Counted from the stretch's first letter, positions 9,134-18,819 are shown. The stretch is DNA of 58,622 bases from Kiloniellales bacterium (GCA_028280455.1 JANQLT010000104.1:1-58622), one strand, 5' to 3'. The notes: generated from the sequence alone by a model not told the origin. Translations and numbers: made by a program.

Positions 9134-9595
9134 ATGCGTTGTCCCTTCTGCGGACACGACGACACCAACGTCAAGGACTCCAGGCCGACGGAGGACTCGG
9201 CCGCGGTGCGCCGGCGCCGCCAGTGCTCGAACTGCGGCGCCCGCTTCACCACCTTCGAGCGGGTCCAGCTCCGCGACCTGGTCGTGGTCAAGCGCAACAA
9301 CCGGCGCGAGCCCTTCGACCGCGACAAGCTGATCCGCTCGATGACCATCTCCCTGCAGAAGCGGCCGGTCGAGCCCGAGCGGGTCGACCGGATCATCAAC
9401 GGCATCATCCGCCGCCTGGAGAGCTCGGGCGAGACCGACATCCCCTCGCAGTGGATCGGCGAGCTGATCATGGACGCCCTGGCGACCCTCGATAAGGTCG
9501 CCTACATCCGCTTCGCCTCGGTCTATCGCGACTTCCGCGAGACCCGGGACTTCGAGGAGTTCATCGAGAAGATCGACAGCGCCCAGGGCGCCTGA
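9134..9595 (+). CDS. nrdR: Transcriptional repressor NrdR
   Basis: This 153-residue regulator represses ribonucleotide reductase genes in response to ATP/dATP. The N-terminal zinc ribbon has Cys3, Cys6, Cys31 and Cys34, and an ATP-cone domain starts near residue 49 ([20 protein letters not shown]). Length is canonical. It sits between glyA and ribD, as in most alphaproteobacteria. No ribonucleotide reductase gene is in the window. Confidence 0.96.
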   Translation: MRCPFCGHDDTNVKDSRPTEDSAAVRRRRQCSNCGARFTTFERVQLRDLVVVKRNNRREPFDRDKLIRSMTISLQKRPVEPERVDRIINGIIRRLESSGETDIPSQWIGELIMDALATLDKVAYIRFASVYRDFRETRDFEEFIEKIDSAQGA

Positions 9596-9620
9596 GGCGC
9601 CCGGGCCGGAGAGGCTGGCG

Positions 9621-10745
9621 ATGGGCGGCGGTCCGGCTTCCAGCGACCCCAGCGACCGGGCCCACATGCGCGCGGCCCTGGCCCTGGCCCGCCGCGGCCT
9701 CGGCCAGGTGGCGCCCAATCCCGCGGTCGGCTGTATCCTGGTCAAAGAGGGCAGGGTGATCGCCCGCGGCTGGACACAGCCGGGCGGCCGGCCCCATGCC
9801 GAGGCCGAGGCCCTGCGCCACGCCGGCGCCGCCGCCCGGGGCGCCACCGCCTACGTCACCCTCGAGCCCTGCGCCCACCAGGGCCGCACGCCGCCCTGCG
9901 CGACGGCGCTGATCGAGGCCGGCATCGCGCGCTGCGTCGTGGCCCTGGCCGACCCCGACCCGCGGGTCGACGGGCGCGGCCTGGCGCGGCTCCGCGACGC
10001 CGGCATCGCGGTCGAGAGCGGCCTGCTGGAAGACGAGGCGCGGGCGCTCAACGCCGGCTTCCTGCTGCGTGTCACCGAGCAGCGGCCGCTGGTCACCTTG
10101 AAGCTGGCGACCACCCTCGACGGCCGCATCGCCACCAAGAGCGGCGAGAGCCAATGGATCACCGGCGCGCCGGCGCGCGAACGGGCCCACCTGCTGCGCG
10201 CGACCCACGACGCGATCATGGTCGGCGGCGGCACGGCCCTGCTCGACGACCCACGCCTCGACGTGCGCCTGCCCGGCCTGGAGACGCGCAGCCCGACCCG
10301 CGTCGTGCTGGACGGCCGCCTGCGCCTGCCCTTGACCCACGACCTGGTGCTGCGCGCCGGCGAGCAGCCGACCCTGCTGGTCACCCGCGACGATGCCGCC
10401 GCCGAGCGCCTCAAAGCCTACCGAAGCGCCGGCCTCGAGGTCGCCCGGGTGCCGCCCGACGAGTCCGGCCGGGTCGACCTGAAGCGCGCCCTCGCGGTCC
10501 TGGCCGAGCGCGGCACCACCCGCCTGCTGGTCGAGGGCGGCGGTGAGCTGGCGGCGGCCTTGCTGCGCGCCGACCTGGTCGACCGCCTGGCCTGCTTCCG
10601 GGCGCCCAAGCTGATCGGCGGCGACGGCGTCTCGGCTGCCGCCGGCTTCGGCCTCGAGCACCTGGACGAGGCGCCGCGCTTCCGGCTGGAGAGCGGCCAA
10701 TCGCTCGGCGAGGACCGCCTGGAGCACTATATGAGAGTCCGGTGA
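9621..10745 (+). CDS. ribD: Bifunctional riboflavin deaminase/reductase RibD
   Basis: This 374-residue enzyme performs the deamination and side-chain reduction of the pyrimidine intermediate in riboflavin synthesis. The N-terminal zinc deaminase domain shows His59-Ala-Glu61 (PHAEAEAL) and the Cys84/Cys93 zinc pair in the motif LEPCAHQGRTPPC. The C-terminal reductase domain begins near residue 150 with TLDGRIATKSGESQWITG. Both domains are complete. It leads the local rib genes. Confidence 0.95.
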   Translation: MGGGPASSDPSDRAHMRAALALARRGLGQVAPNPAVGCILVKEGRVIARGWTQPGGRPHAEAEALRHAGAAARGATAYVTLEPCAHQGRTPPCATALIEAGIARCVVALADPDPRVDGRGLARLRDAGIAVESGLLEDEARALNAGFLLRVTEQRPLVTLKLATTLDGRIATKSGESQWITGAPARERAHLLRATHDAIMVGGGTALLDDPRLDVRLPGLETRSPTRVVLDGRLRLPLTHDLVLRAGEQPTLLVTRDDAAAERLKAYRSAGLEVARVPPDESGRVDLKRALAVLAERGTTRLLVEGGGELAAALLRADLVDRLACFRAPKLIGGDGVSAAAGFGLEHLDEAPRFRLESGQSLGEDRLEHYMRVR

Positions 10746-10779
10746 GGGCCGACGGGCCCGGACGGGCGAGGCCGGGACG

Positions 10780-11157
10780 ATGAGCGCCGATGTCACGCTG
10801 ATCTACGACGGGGAATGCCCCTTCTGCCGGCGCTTTGCGCGCTACACCCGGCTCAAGGAGGCGGTCGGCCGCCTGCGGCTGGTCGATGCCCGCGAGGGCG
10901 GCCCCGAGGTCGAGCGCGCGCGCGCCGCCGGCTACCGCCTGGACGAGGGCATGGTGCTGGAGATGGGCGGCGAGCTCTATCACGGCGACGCCTGCTTGAA
11001 CCGCCTGGCCCTGCTGAGCTCGCGCTCCAACTTCCTGAACCGACTGAGCGCCGGCCTGTTCAGCTCGCCCCGGGCGGCGCGCCTGGCCTACCCGGTCCTG
11101 CGCTTCGGCCGCAATACGGCCCTGCGCCTGCTCGGCCGCCGGCCGATGGGCTATTGA
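10780..11157 (+). CDS. DCC-family thiol-disulfide oxidoreductase-like protein (DUF393)
   Basis: This 125-residue protein has the DUF393/DCC signature at its N-terminus: YDGECPFCRRF with Cys13 and Cys16 arranged as in thioredoxin-like CxxC sites. The family is predicted to have a thioredoxin-like fold; its partner is unknown. Here it is inserted between ribD and ribE, 34 bases after ribD and in the same direction, so it is probably co-transcribed with riboflavin genes. Whether that has a functional meaning cannot be told. Confidence 0.8.
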   Translation: MSADVTLIYDGECPFCRRFARYTRLKEAVGRLRLVDAREGGPEVERARAAGYRLDEGMVLEMGGELYHGDACLNRLALLSSRSNFLNRLSAGLFSSPRAARLAYPVLRFGRNTALRLLGRRPMGY

Positions 11158-11221
11158 GGTTTCCGGCGAGGTTTCTGGCCGAGGTTTTCTGCACCCGGCC
11201 GATCCCCTATCTTCCGCCGCC

Positions 11222-11815
11222 ATGTTCACGGGAATCGTCACCGACCTGGGCCGGGTTCGCGCCGTCGAGGCGCGCGGCGACAGCCGCTTCGTCTTCGAGA
11301 CCGGCTACGACACGGCCGACTTGGCGATGGGGGCCTCGGTCGCCTGCTCGGGCGCCTGCCTGACGGTGGTCGACAAGGGCGCGGGCTGGTTCGCCGTCGA
11401 CGTCTCCGCCGAGACCCTGTCCAAGACCACGCTGGGCGGCTGGCAGGCCGGCACGCCGGTCAATTTCGAGCGCGCCCTGAAGGTCGGCGAGGAGCTGGGC
11501 GGGCACCTGGTCTCCGGCCATGTCGACGGCGTGGCGCCCCTGGTCGCGGCGGGGGAGGAGGGGGACTCCCGGCGCCTGACCTTCGAGGCCCCGGCCGAGC
11601 TGGCCCGCTTCATCGCCGCCAAGGGCTCGGTGACCCTCGACGGCGTCTCGCTCACGGTCAACGAGGTCGAGGGCCGGCGCTTCGGGGTCAACATCATCCC
11701 GCACACCGCCGCCGTGACCAGCCTCGGCGGCCTCGCCGTCGGCGACCGGGTCAACCTGGAAATCGACCTGGTGGCGCGCTACCTTCAGCGCCTTCTCGAA
11801 GGGCGGGCCCAATGA
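11222..11815 (+). CDS. ribE: Riboflavin synthase alpha chain
   Basis: This 197-residue enzyme dismutates two 6,7-dimethyl-8-ribityllumazine molecules to riboflavin and the pyrimidine precursor. It consists of two homologous lumazine-binding barrels (about residues 1-90 and 98-190). The N-terminal MFTGIVTDLGRV, the 'ACLTVV' strand and the second-barrel VSLTVNEVEG are family hallmarks. Length is typical. The stop codon overlaps the ATG of an 11-codon ORF (ATGA), and ribH follows 39 bases later. Confidence 0.94.
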   Translation: MFTGIVTDLGRVRAVEARGDSRFVFETGYDTADLAMGASVACSGACLTVVDKGAGWFAVDVSAETLSKTTLGGWQAGTPVNFERALKVGEELGGHLVSGHVDGVAPLVAAGEEGDSRRLTFEAPAELARFIAAKGSVTLDGVSLTVNEVEGRRFGVNIIPHTAAVTSLGGLAVGDRVNLEIDLVARYLQRLLEGRAQ

Positions 11816-11847
11816 CCGAACACCGACACCGCAAGGCGGCGGCCTGA
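11812..11847 (+). other. 11-codon ORF at the usual ribBA position
   Basis: An ATG overlapping the ribE stop (ATGA) opens a frame reading MTEHRHRKAAA and stopping at 11845-11847, eight bases before ribH. In many alphaproteobacteria the bifunctional ribBA gene lies between ribE and ribH. This mini-frame could be the scar of an in-frame deletion that left only the first and last codons, or a short coupling ORF that keeps ribosomes close to ribH. Neither reading can be proved here. Confidence 0.35.
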
Positions 11848-11854
11848 GCCCGCC

Positions 11855-12295
11855 ATGGACAGGCCCAGCCACATCCTGATCGTCGAATCGCCCTATTACC
11901 GGGAGATCTGCGACGAGCTGGCCAAGGGTGCCGTTGCCGCGCTCGAGGCCGCCGGCGCCAGCTACGAGCGGATCGAGGTGCCCGGTGCCTTCGAGATCCC
12001 AGCCGCCATCGCCATGGCCATGGGCCCGGCCTACGACGGCTACCTGGCGCTGGGCTGCGTGCTGCGCGGCGAAACCTCGCACTACGACTACATTTGCGGC
12101 GAAAGCGCCCGCAAGCTGCAGGACCTGGCGAGCGACAACCACCTGGCCCTGGGCTACGGCATCCTGACTTGCGAGAACGGCGAACAGGCCCGCGTGCGCG
12201 CGCAGACCGACGGCAAGGACAAGGGCGGCGACGCGGCCCGCACCTGCCTGCGCATGATCGAAGTGAAGCGCTACTTCGAGAAGCCGAAATCATGA
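11855..12295 (+). CDS. ribH: 6,7-dimethyl-8-ribityllumazine synthase
   Basis: This 146-residue subunit condenses the ribitylamino-pyrimidine with dihydroxybutanone phosphate to make lumazine. The catalytic His76 lies in RGETSHYDYI and the substrate-binding VPGAFEIP is at about 42-49. Length is within the family range. The stop overlaps the nusB start (ATGA), a linkage conserved in many proteobacteria. Confidence 0.95.
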   Translation: MDRPSHILIVESPYYREICDELAKGAVAALEAAGASYERIEVPGAFEIPAAIAMAMGPAYDGYLALGCVLRGETSHYDYICGESARKLQDLASDNHLALGYGILTCENGEQARVRAQTDGKDKGGDAARTCLRMIEVKRYFEKPKS

Positions 12296-12816
12296 GCGGC
12301 GACGGCGACAGCACAGGTGCCGGCGGAACGAAGGGCGCGCCGCGTCGGCGGGCGGCGCGGCTGGCCGCGGTCCAGGCGCTCTATCAGATGGCGCTCTCCG
12401 GCGGCGAGGTCGAGGCGGTGATCGCCGAGTTCATCAAGCACCGCCTGCACGAGGACCTGGACGGCCTGACACTCGACGACATCGACCAGGCCCTGTTCGG
12501 CGACCTGATCCGCGGCGTCCAGAAGGAAGCCGAGCAGCTCGACGACATGCTCTCCGCCGTGCTCGCCGCCGACTGGCCGATCGAGCGCCTCGAGCGCATC
12601 CTGCGGGTCATCCTGCAGGCCGGCACCTACGAGCTGGAGCACTACGAGACGACGCCCGCGCGGGTGATCATCGCCGAGTACGTCGGGCTGACCGACGACT
12701 TCTTCCTCGGCAAGGAGCCGGCCCTGGCCAACGGCGTGCTCGACCGCATCGCCCGCGTGCTGCGCCCGGAGGAGTTCCCGGACGCCGTCGGCTCGCCGCT
12801 CGAAGGGCTCGCCTGA
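12292..12816 (+). CDS. nusB: Transcription antitermination factor NusB
   Basis: This 174-residue protein binds boxA RNA with NusE/S10 in rRNA antitermination. The arginine-rich N-terminal segment RRRAARLAAVQALYQM and the helical C-terminal region with RVIIAEYVGLTDDFFLGKEP and FVNGVLD-like 'ANGVLDRIAR' identify it. The ATG overlapping the ribH stop is the start; a longer open frame upstream runs through ribH in another frame. It is coupled to ribH. Confidence 0.93.
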   Translation: MSGDGDSTGAGGTKGAPRRRAARLAAVQALYQMALSGGEVEAVIAEFIKHRLHEDLDGLTLDDIDQALFGDLIRGVQKEAEQLDDMLSAVLAADWPIERLERILRVILQAGTYELEHYETTPARVIIAEYVGLTDDFFLGKEPALANGVLDRIARVLRPEEFPDAVGSPLEGLA

Positions 12817-12837
12817 GCCAAGCCCGGAGCCTCCCCC

Positions 12838-13818
12838 GTGCTCGGCGAGTTCGACCTGATCGCGCGCTACCTGCGGCCCCTGGCCGCCGGCGAGCCCGCC
12901 GCCCTCGGCCTGACCGACGACGCCGCCGTGATGACGCCGCCGCCCGGCCAGGACCTGGTGCTGGCCGCCGACGCCATGGTCTCGGGCCTCCACTTCCTGC
13001 CCGACGACCCGGTCGAGACGGTCGGCCGCAAGCTGCTGCGGGTCAACCTGTCGGACCTGGCCGCCATGGGCGCCCGCCCGCTCGGCTACCTCATGACCCT
13101 GACCCTGCCGGCCGGCCTCGACGAGGCCTGGCTCGCCGCCTACAGCGCCGGCCTGGCCGCGGACCAGGAAGCGTTCGGCCTGTCCCTCCTCGGCGGCGAC
13201 ATCACCCGGACCGACGGCCCGCTGACTCTCTCCCTGACCATCCTCGGCGCCGTCCCGAGCGGCCGCCGCCTGACCCGCGGCGGCGCCAGGCCCGGCGACC
13301 GCCTCTACCTCTCCGGCCCGATCGGCGACGCCGGCCTCGGCCTGGCCCTGCTGCAAGGCCGCCTGACCCTCGACGACGCCGAGGCCCGCGACGCCCTGAT
13401 CGCCCGCTACCGCCTGCCGCCCCCGCGCCTCGCCCTCGGCCAGGCTTTGCTTGCAGAGGGTCTGGCAAGCGCTGCCATCGACGTGTCCGACGGCCTGCTC
13501 GCCGATGCGGGGCACATCGCCGAGACCTCGGGCTGTCGGCTGGAGATCGAGGCATCGCGGGTGCCCCTATCGGTGGCGGCCTCGAGCCTTGTCGCGGCCG
13601 AGCCGGAGCGGGCCCTGCAGCGGCTCGGCGCGGGCGACGACTACGAGCTGCTGTTCAGCATGCCGGAGGCTGCCGAATCCAAGATCGCGGCGCTGGCCGC
13701 GCGACTGGATCTGTCGCCGTCAGGGATCGGCCGGGTCGTCGAGGGCGAGGGCGTGACTCTGCTGGGGGAGGACGGCGGTCCGCTCAGCGCCTCGCAGGTC
13801 GGCTGGACGCACTTCTAG
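12838..13818 (+). CDS. thiL: Thiamine-monophosphate kinase
   Basis: This 326-residue kinase phosphorylates thiamine monophosphate to the diphosphate cofactor. It has the PurM-like fold: the N-terminal metal motif TDDAAV (Asp27, Asp28), the strand MGARPLGYLM, the GGD motif in LLGGDITRTDG, and AIDVSDGLLADAGHIAE later. It begins with GTG at 12838, 21 bases after nusB, and closes the core operon. The start codon is set by family length. Confidence 0.93.
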   Translation: MLGEFDLIARYLRPLAAGEPAALGLTDDAAVMTPPPGQDLVLAADAMVSGLHFLPDDPVETVGRKLLRVNLSDLAAMGARPLGYLMTLTLPAGLDEAWLAAYSAGLAADQEAFGLSLLGGDITRTDGPLTLSLTILGAVPSGRRLTRGGARPGDRLYLSGPIGDAGLGLALLQGRLTLDDAEARDALIARYRLPPPRLALGQALLAEGLASAAIDVSDGLLADAGHIAETSGCRLEIEASRVPLSVAASSLVAAEPERALQRLGAGDDYELLFSMPEAAESKIAALAARLDLSPSGIGRVVEGEGVTLLGEDGGPLSASQVGWTHF

Positions 13819-13833
13819 GCTGCGACCGGTTCC

Positions 13834-14511
13834 TCAAGCGCCGATCAAGCGGCGGCGCAGTCCCAAGGCGGCGAGGCCGACCAGGAACAGCGACAGCGTG
13901 CCGGGCGTCGGGATCGTGCTGGCGACAACGAGGAGCTGTCGGGTCCAGATGCCCGGGGAATCGGCGTTTGAGGCGCCGAATATGTTGAACTGCATGAGGT
14001 CGGTTACCGAGCTCGTGTCGCAGAACACCTGCCCGGCGCTCTGGACCGTGTCGATCGTGACCGCCGTCGAGGGCGCGTTGCAGGACACCATTCTCGGAAT
14101 GATGGCGTTGTTGAGCGCCGTCACGATGGCGACGCCCCAGTTGGTGATGTTCAGAGAGTTGTCGAAATCGAAGGAGAAAGCCGCGGGAATAGGCCCGGTG
14201 GTCGTGTTGTGCGGGTCGTAAGTCGTCGTGGGGTCGAACAACGTCGAAGGGCCCGCGCTACTGACGAATGCGAAGTCTACCACGTCGGTTTTGTTCATCT
14301 CGCCCGGAGTCGGGGCGGTCGCAAATTCGACGAAGCCGGTGATATTGTCCGACGTGGTAAAGAAAAGCGGCGAGGCCGCCGTGAAATTATTGCCGACGTA
14401 GTTGTAGATGACCGATGCCTGAGCCGTGGCGGGCAGGAGCGCCAGGAAGGCGCCTGCAATAGTAAACAAAGTTAACGCAACCATTGGCGTCTTTAAAGAA
14501 CGCTTCTTCAC
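13834..14511 (-). CDS. Secreted protein with PEP-CTERM-like sorting tail
   Basis: This 225-residue protein has an N-terminal signal peptide (lysine-rich start, hydrophobic core, cleavage near ATAQA) and a C-terminal tail IPTPGTLSLFLVGLAALGLR followed by arginines. That is the three-part pattern of PEP-CTERM sorting signals, with Pro-Thr-Pro instead of Pro-Glu-Pro. I chose the GTG at 14511 because AAAGGAG stands 8 bases upstream; an in-frame ATG at 14553 has no such site. The middle is rich in Thr, Asn and Ser, with lower GC than its neighbours, suggesting acquisition. Function is unknown; such proteins are usually anchored in the envelope or exopolysaccharide. Confidence 0.75.
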   Translation of the reverse strand: MKKRSLKTPMVALTLFTIAGAFLALLPATAQASVIYNYVGNNFTAASPLFFTTSDNITGFVEFATAPTPGEMNKTDVVDFAFVSSAGPSTLFDPTTTYDPHNTTTGPIPAAFSFDFDNSLNITNWGVAIVTALNNAIIPRMVSCNAPSTAVTIDTVQSAGQVFCDTSSVTDLMQFNIFGASNADSPGIWTRQLLVVASTIPTPGTLSLFLVGLAALGLRRRLIGA

Positions 14512-14791
14512 GGATCGGCACTCCTTTCGGCCAGAAAAAGGCAATAATTTCATTTTCCATTAGCAATATATCACAATGCAGTCGAGTCAGACAGGCGCGC
14601 AATGGCCCTGCGATCGGCCGGATCGAGCCTGGGGCCGCCGCCGAGAGGGGGCCCCGGAGAGGGCCGTTCGAGCCGCCGATTTGGGCGCCGGCGCCTCGCC
14701 TGACGTCGCGGCAGGTCCCGCATCTCCTCGTTTTACCCTTTCTTCACGCCGCGCGCGGACAACGGGGAGGTCCCAATAGCCGTCCTTTGCC

Positions 14792-15247
14792 ATGAAGAAG
14801 CTCATCATCTTCGCCGTCCTGATTCTCGTCGTGCTCGGCGGCAGCGGCACGGCGGCCTGGTACTTCCTGCTGCGGGAGGTGCCGGAGGAGGATGTGGCGG
14901 AGATCGTGCCCAAGGGGCCGGAGCGGATCTTCGTCGACCTCGACCCGATGGTCCTGTCGGTGATGCGCGACGACCACGCGGTGCGCCATCAGACCTTCAT
15001 GATCATCCTCGAGGTCGAGGACCTGACCAAGCGCAACCGCGTGGTGGTCTCGACCTTGCGGCTGCGCGACGCCTTCCGCCACGAGCTGCATTCCATGTTC
15101 TCGCGGCGGATCATGCAGAACCGGGACGACGCCATGCCGATCGCCAGCAAGCGGCTGATGGAAGTCAGCGAGGAGATGCTCGGCGCCGGCGTCGTGCAGC
15201 GGGTCCTGATCAACGTCATGACCGACCGCGACCTCGAGGCCGGCTGA
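14792..15247 (+). CDS. FliL-like membrane protein
   Basis: This 151-residue protein has one N-terminal membrane helix (about residues 4-27) and a periplasmic FliL-like domain. The pattern FVDLDPMVLSVMRD and the C-terminal VLINVMTDRDLE fit the FliL family, whose founder stabilises flagellar stators. No other flagellar gene lies nearby; hppA and an MFS transporter follow. It may be a true FliL away from its operon or a FliL/stomatin-like protein with another role. Confidence 0.7.
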   Translation: MKKLIIFAVLILVVLGGSGTAAWYFLLREVPEEDVAEIVPKGPERIFVDLDPMVLSVMRDDHAVRHQTFMIILEVEDLTKRNRVVVSTLRLRDAFRHELHSMFSRRIMQNRDDAMPIASKRLMEVSEEMLGAGVVQRVLINVMTDRDLEAG

Positions 15248-15327
15248 GTCATCGGCCGATCCCGGCTCGTCTCGAGGCCTCGGGGCCGGTTGGCCGGGCC
15301 GGCGGGCTCCTCTAGTGTCGGGCGGCC

Positions 15328-16551
15328 ATGACCGCCGCCGCCAGCCATCCCGAGACCGACCGGGCCCGCCCGGACCCCACGGTGCGCAACGTGCTGCTGC
15401 TGGCGCTCTGCCAGGCCCTGGCCATGAGCGCCTCGGGCATGACCATCACCATGGCGGCCCTGGTCGGCCACGTCCTGGCCGAGGACAAGGGCTTGGCGAC
15501 CTTGCCCTTCGCCTGCCAGTTCCTGGCGACCATGGTGGCGACCCTGCCGGCCTCGCTGCTGATGGCGCGGGTCGGCCGGCGGGCCGGCTTCTCGCTCGGG
15601 GCGCTGCTCGGCGTCGCCGCCGGCCTGACCTCCTGGTGGGCCATCGTCGAGGGCAGCTTCGCGCTGTTCTGCTTCGGCGCGGCGCTCTTCGGGGTGGCCT
15701 CGGCCTTCGCCTACTTCTACCGCTTCGCGGCCGCCGACACGGCCAGCGAGGCCTTCAAGAGCAAGGCCATCTCGCTGGTCATGGCCGGCGGCCTGATCGC
15801 CGCCTTCCTCGGGCCCCAGATCGCCGTCTGGACCCGCGAGCTGCTGGCGCCGCTGCTCTTCGCCGGCAGCTACCTGGCCATCGCCGGGCTCGCCGGCCTG
15901 GCGCTGCTGGTCCTGCAGTTCATCCGGATCCCGCGGCCGAGCGTCGCCGAGCGCTCGGCGCCGGGCCGGCCGCTGCTGGTCATCATGCGCCAGCGCAAGT
16001 TCCTGGTGGCGGTGCTGGCGGCCATCGTCGGCTATGGCGGCATGAACATCGTCATGACCGCGACGCCCCTGGCGATGGCGGCCTGCTTCCATCCCTTCGA
16101 GTCGGCGGCCATGGTGATCCAGTGGCACGCCGTCGGCATGTTCGCGCCGGCCTTCTTCACCGGCAACCTGATCCGGCGCTACGGCTGCGAGCGGGTCATC
16201 GCCGTGGGCGGCCTGCTGATGCTCGGCTGCGTCGCGGTCAACCTGAGCGGCGTCGCGGTCTGGAACTTCTGGCTGGCCCTGTTCCTGCTCGGGGTCGGCT
16301 GGAGCTTCATGTTCATCGGCGGCACGACCCTGCTGACCGAGACCTACCGCCCCGAGGAGCGGGCCAAGGTCCAGGGCCTGAACGACCTGCTGGTGTTCGG
16401 CAGCGTCGCCGTGACGGCCTGGTCCTCGGGCCAGATTCTCGACGCCCTGGGCTGGCAGGCGATCAACGTCAGCCTGCTGCTGCCGGTGGTCCTGGCGCTG
16501 GGCCTGGCGCTCTGGTTCGGGCGCCGGCCGGCCCCGGCGCCGAGCGCTTGA
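15328..16551 (+). CDS. Major facilitator superfamily transporter
   Basis: This 407-residue inner-membrane protein has about twelve hydrophobic segments in two six-helix halves. The loop MARVGRRAGFSLGALLG after the second helix resembles the MFS loop 2-3 motif (GxxxDRxGRR), and the second half has 'LIRRYGCERVIAVGG' at the matching place. Substrate is unknown. It lies between the FliL-like gene and hppA, all in the same direction, with intergenic gaps of about 80-145 bases. Confidence 0.85.
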   Translation: MTAAASHPETDRARPDPTVRNVLLLALCQALAMSASGMTITMAALVGHVLAEDKGLATLPFACQFLATMVATLPASLLMARVGRRAGFSLGALLGVAAGLTSWWAIVEGSFALFCFGAALFGVASAFAYFYRFAAADTASEAFKSKAISLVMAGGLIAAFLGPQIAVWTRELLAPLLFAGSYLAIAGLAGLALLVLQFIRIPRPSVAERSAPGRPLLVIMRQRKFLVAVLAAIVGYGGMNIVMTATPLAMAACFHPFESAAMVIQWHAVGMFAPAFFTGNLIRRYGCERVIAVGGLLMLGCVAVNLSGVAVWNFWLALFLLGVGWSFMFIGGTTLLTETYRPEERAKVQGLNDLLVFGSVAVTAWSSGQILDALGWQAINVSLLLPVVLALGLALWFGRRPAPAPSA

Positions 16552-16697
16552 TCCGGAGGCAATCCGGGGCCTTCCGGCGGTTGCCTTAGCCGGGCCGGTC
16601 TGGCATTTTCCGCGCGCTCTTCCGGGGATTTCATCGGATTTTCGAGGGTGTTGCGCCTTGCGCGGGTCGCGCCGGCGCCGTGGTGAGGGATAGTCGA

Positions 16698-18806
16698 ATG
16701 GTCGTCACTCTGATTTTCGTCATCGCCTGCGGGCTGGTGGCCCTGGGCTACGGCGTCTGGGCCTCGCGCGAGGTCCTGTCGGCGAGCGCCGGCAACGAGC
16801 GCATGCAGGAGATCGCCGGCGCGGTCCAGGAGGGCGCGCGCGCCTATCTCAATCGCCAGTACATGACCATCGCCGTGGTCGGCGTGGCGATGTTCGTGCT
16901 CATCACCCTGGTGCTCGACCTCAGCGTCGCCATCGGCTTCGCCATCGGCGCCATCCTCTCCGGCGCGGCCGGCTACACCGGCATGCTGATCTCGGTGCGC
17001 GCCAACGTGCGCACGGCCGAGGCGGCGCGCCAGAGCCTCGGCGACGGCCTCGCCCTGGCCTTCCGGGCCGGCGCAGTCACCGGCATGCTGGTCGCCGGCT
17101 TGGCCCTGCTGGCGGTGGCCGGCTACTACGCCGTCCTGCTGGCCGCCGACGCCAGCGGCCGCGGCCTGATCGACCCGCTGGTCGGCCTCGGCTTCGGCGC
17201 CTCGCTGATCTCGATCTTCGCCCGTCTCGGCGGCGGCATCTTCACCAAGGGCGCCGATGTCGGCGGCGACATGGTCGGCAAGATCGAAGCGGGCATCCCG
17301 GAAGACGACCCGCGCAACCCGGCGGTGACCGCCGACAACGTCGGCGACAACGTCGGCGACTGCGCCGGCATGGCGGCCGACCTCTTCGAGACCTACGCCG
17401 TGACCGTGGTCGCCACCATGGTGCTGGCCTCGATCTTCTTCTTCGGCAGCGAAGAGATGGGCACCATGATGAGCTACCCGCTGGCGATCGGCGCGGTCTG
17501 CATCCTGGCCTCGGTGGCCGGCACCTTCTTCGTCAAGCTGGGCGCCAGCCAGAGCATCATGGGCGCGCTCTACAAGGGCTTCATCGCCGCCGCCGGCCTG
17601 TCGCTGGTCGGCATCCTGATCGTCACCCTGATCATGCTCGGCTTCGGCACCGAGTATCAGGCCGGCGCCTCGAGCTTCACGGGCTTCTCGCTGTTCCTCT
17701 GCGCCGTCATCGGCCTGGTGGTGACGGGTCTGATCATCTGGGTCACCGAGTACTACACCGGCACCGAGTACCGGCCGGTGCGCGCCGTCGCCCAGGCCTC
17801 GACCACGGGCCACGCGACCAACGTCATCCAGGGCCTGGCGATCTCCATGGAGGCGACCGCCGTGCCGGCGATCATCATCTGCGCCGCCATCATCGCCACC
17901 TACCTGCTCGGCGGCCTGTTCGGCATCGCCATCGCGGTCACCGCCATGCTGGCCCTGGCCGGTATGGTCGTCGCGCTCGACGCCTACGGGCCGGTGACCG
18001 ACAACGCGGGCGGCATCGCCGAGATGGCCGATCTGGAGTCCGACGTCCGCAACACCACCGACGCGCTCGACGCCGTCGGCAACACCACCAAGGCCGTCAC
18101 CAAGGGCTACGCCATCGGCTCGGCCGGCCTCGGCGCCCTGGTGCTCTTCGCGGCCTACACCTCGGACCTCGAGTTCTTCATCAAGGACCCGGCCAACTTC
18201 CCATACTTTGCCGACGTCGACCTGAACTTCTCGCTGGCCAACCCCTTCGTGGTGGTCGGCCTGCTGTTCGGCGGCCTGCTGCCCTACCTCTTCGGCGCGC
18301 TCTCGATGACCGCCGTCGGCCGCGCGGCCGGCTCGGTGGTCAACGAGGTCAGGCGGCAGTTCAAGGAGATCCCGGGCATCATGGAAGGCACCGCCAAGCC
18401 GGACTACGGCCGCTCCGTGGACCTGCTGACCAAGGCGGCGATCAAGGAGATGATCGTGCCCTCGCTGCTGCCGGTGCTGGCGCCGATCGTGCTCTTCGTC
18501 GTGGTGCTGATCATCGCCGACCGCTCGGCCGCCTTCTCGGCGCTCGGCGCGATGCTGCTGGGCGTCATCGTCACCGGCCTCTTCGTGGCGATCTCCATGA
18601 CCGCCGGCGGCGGCGCCTGGGACAATGCCAAGAAGTACATCGAGGACGGCCAGCACGGCGGCAAGGGCTCGGAGGCCCACAAGGCCGCGGTGACCGGCGA
18701 CACGGTGGGCGATCCCTACAAGGACACCGCCGGCCCGGCCGTCAACCCGATGATCAAGATCACCAACATCGTGGCCCTGCTGCTGCTCGCCGTCCTGGCG
18801 CACTGA
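16698..18806 (+). CDS. hppA: K+-independent proton-pumping pyrophosphatase
   Basis: This membrane-bound pyrophosphatase of 702 residues couples hydrolysis of pyrophosphate to proton export. The substrate site is seen in [20 protein letters not shown] and [19 protein letters not shown]. The segment [17 protein letters not shown] has Lys where K+-dependent enzymes have Ala; this Lys replaces the potassium ion, which marks the K+-independent class. A GTG at 16680 is a possible earlier start, but the ATG at 16698 ([13 protein letters not shown]) begins right at the first helix. Typical of Rhodospirillales, where it buffers energy during stress or anoxic growth. Confidence 0.95.
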   Translation: MVVTLIFVIACGLVALGYGVWASREVLSASAGNERMQEIAGAVQEGARAYLNRQYMTIAVVGVAMFVLITLVLDLSVAIGFAIGAILSGAAGYTGMLISVRANVRTAEAARQSLGDGLALAFRAGAVTGMLVAGLALLAVAGYYAVLLAADASGRGLIDPLVGLGFGASLISIFARLGGGIFTKGADVGGDMVGKIEAGIPEDDPRNPAVTADNVGDNVGDCAGMAADLFETYAVTVVATMVLASIFFFGSEEMGTMMSYPLAIGAVCILASVAGTFFVKLGASQSIMGALYKGFIAAAGLSLVGILIVTLIMLGFGTEYQAGASSFTGFSLFLCAVIGLVVTGLIIWVTEYYTGTEYRPVRAVAQASTTGHATNVIQGLAISMEATAVPAIIICAAIIATYLLGGLFGIAIAVTAMLALAGMVVALDAYGPVTDNAGGIAEMADLESDVRNTTDALDAVGNTTKAVTKGYAIGSAGLGALVLFAAYTSDLEFFIKDPANFPYFADVDLNFSLANPFVVVGLLFGGLLPYLFGALSMTAVGRAAGSVVNEVRRQFKEIPGIMEGTAKPDYGRSVDLLTKAAIKEMIVPSLLPVLAPIVLFVVVLIIADRSAAFSALGAMLLGVIVTGLFVAISMTAGGGAWDNAKKYIEDGQHGGKGSEAHKAAVTGDTVGDPYKDTAGPAVNPMIKITNIVALLLLAVLAH

Positions 18807-18819
18807 GCCGCGGCGATAT

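Noticed and set aside
11158..11221. FMN riboswitch before the riboflavin synthase gene
   Set aside because: The gap is only 64 bases and none of the conserved FMN-element stems can be seen.
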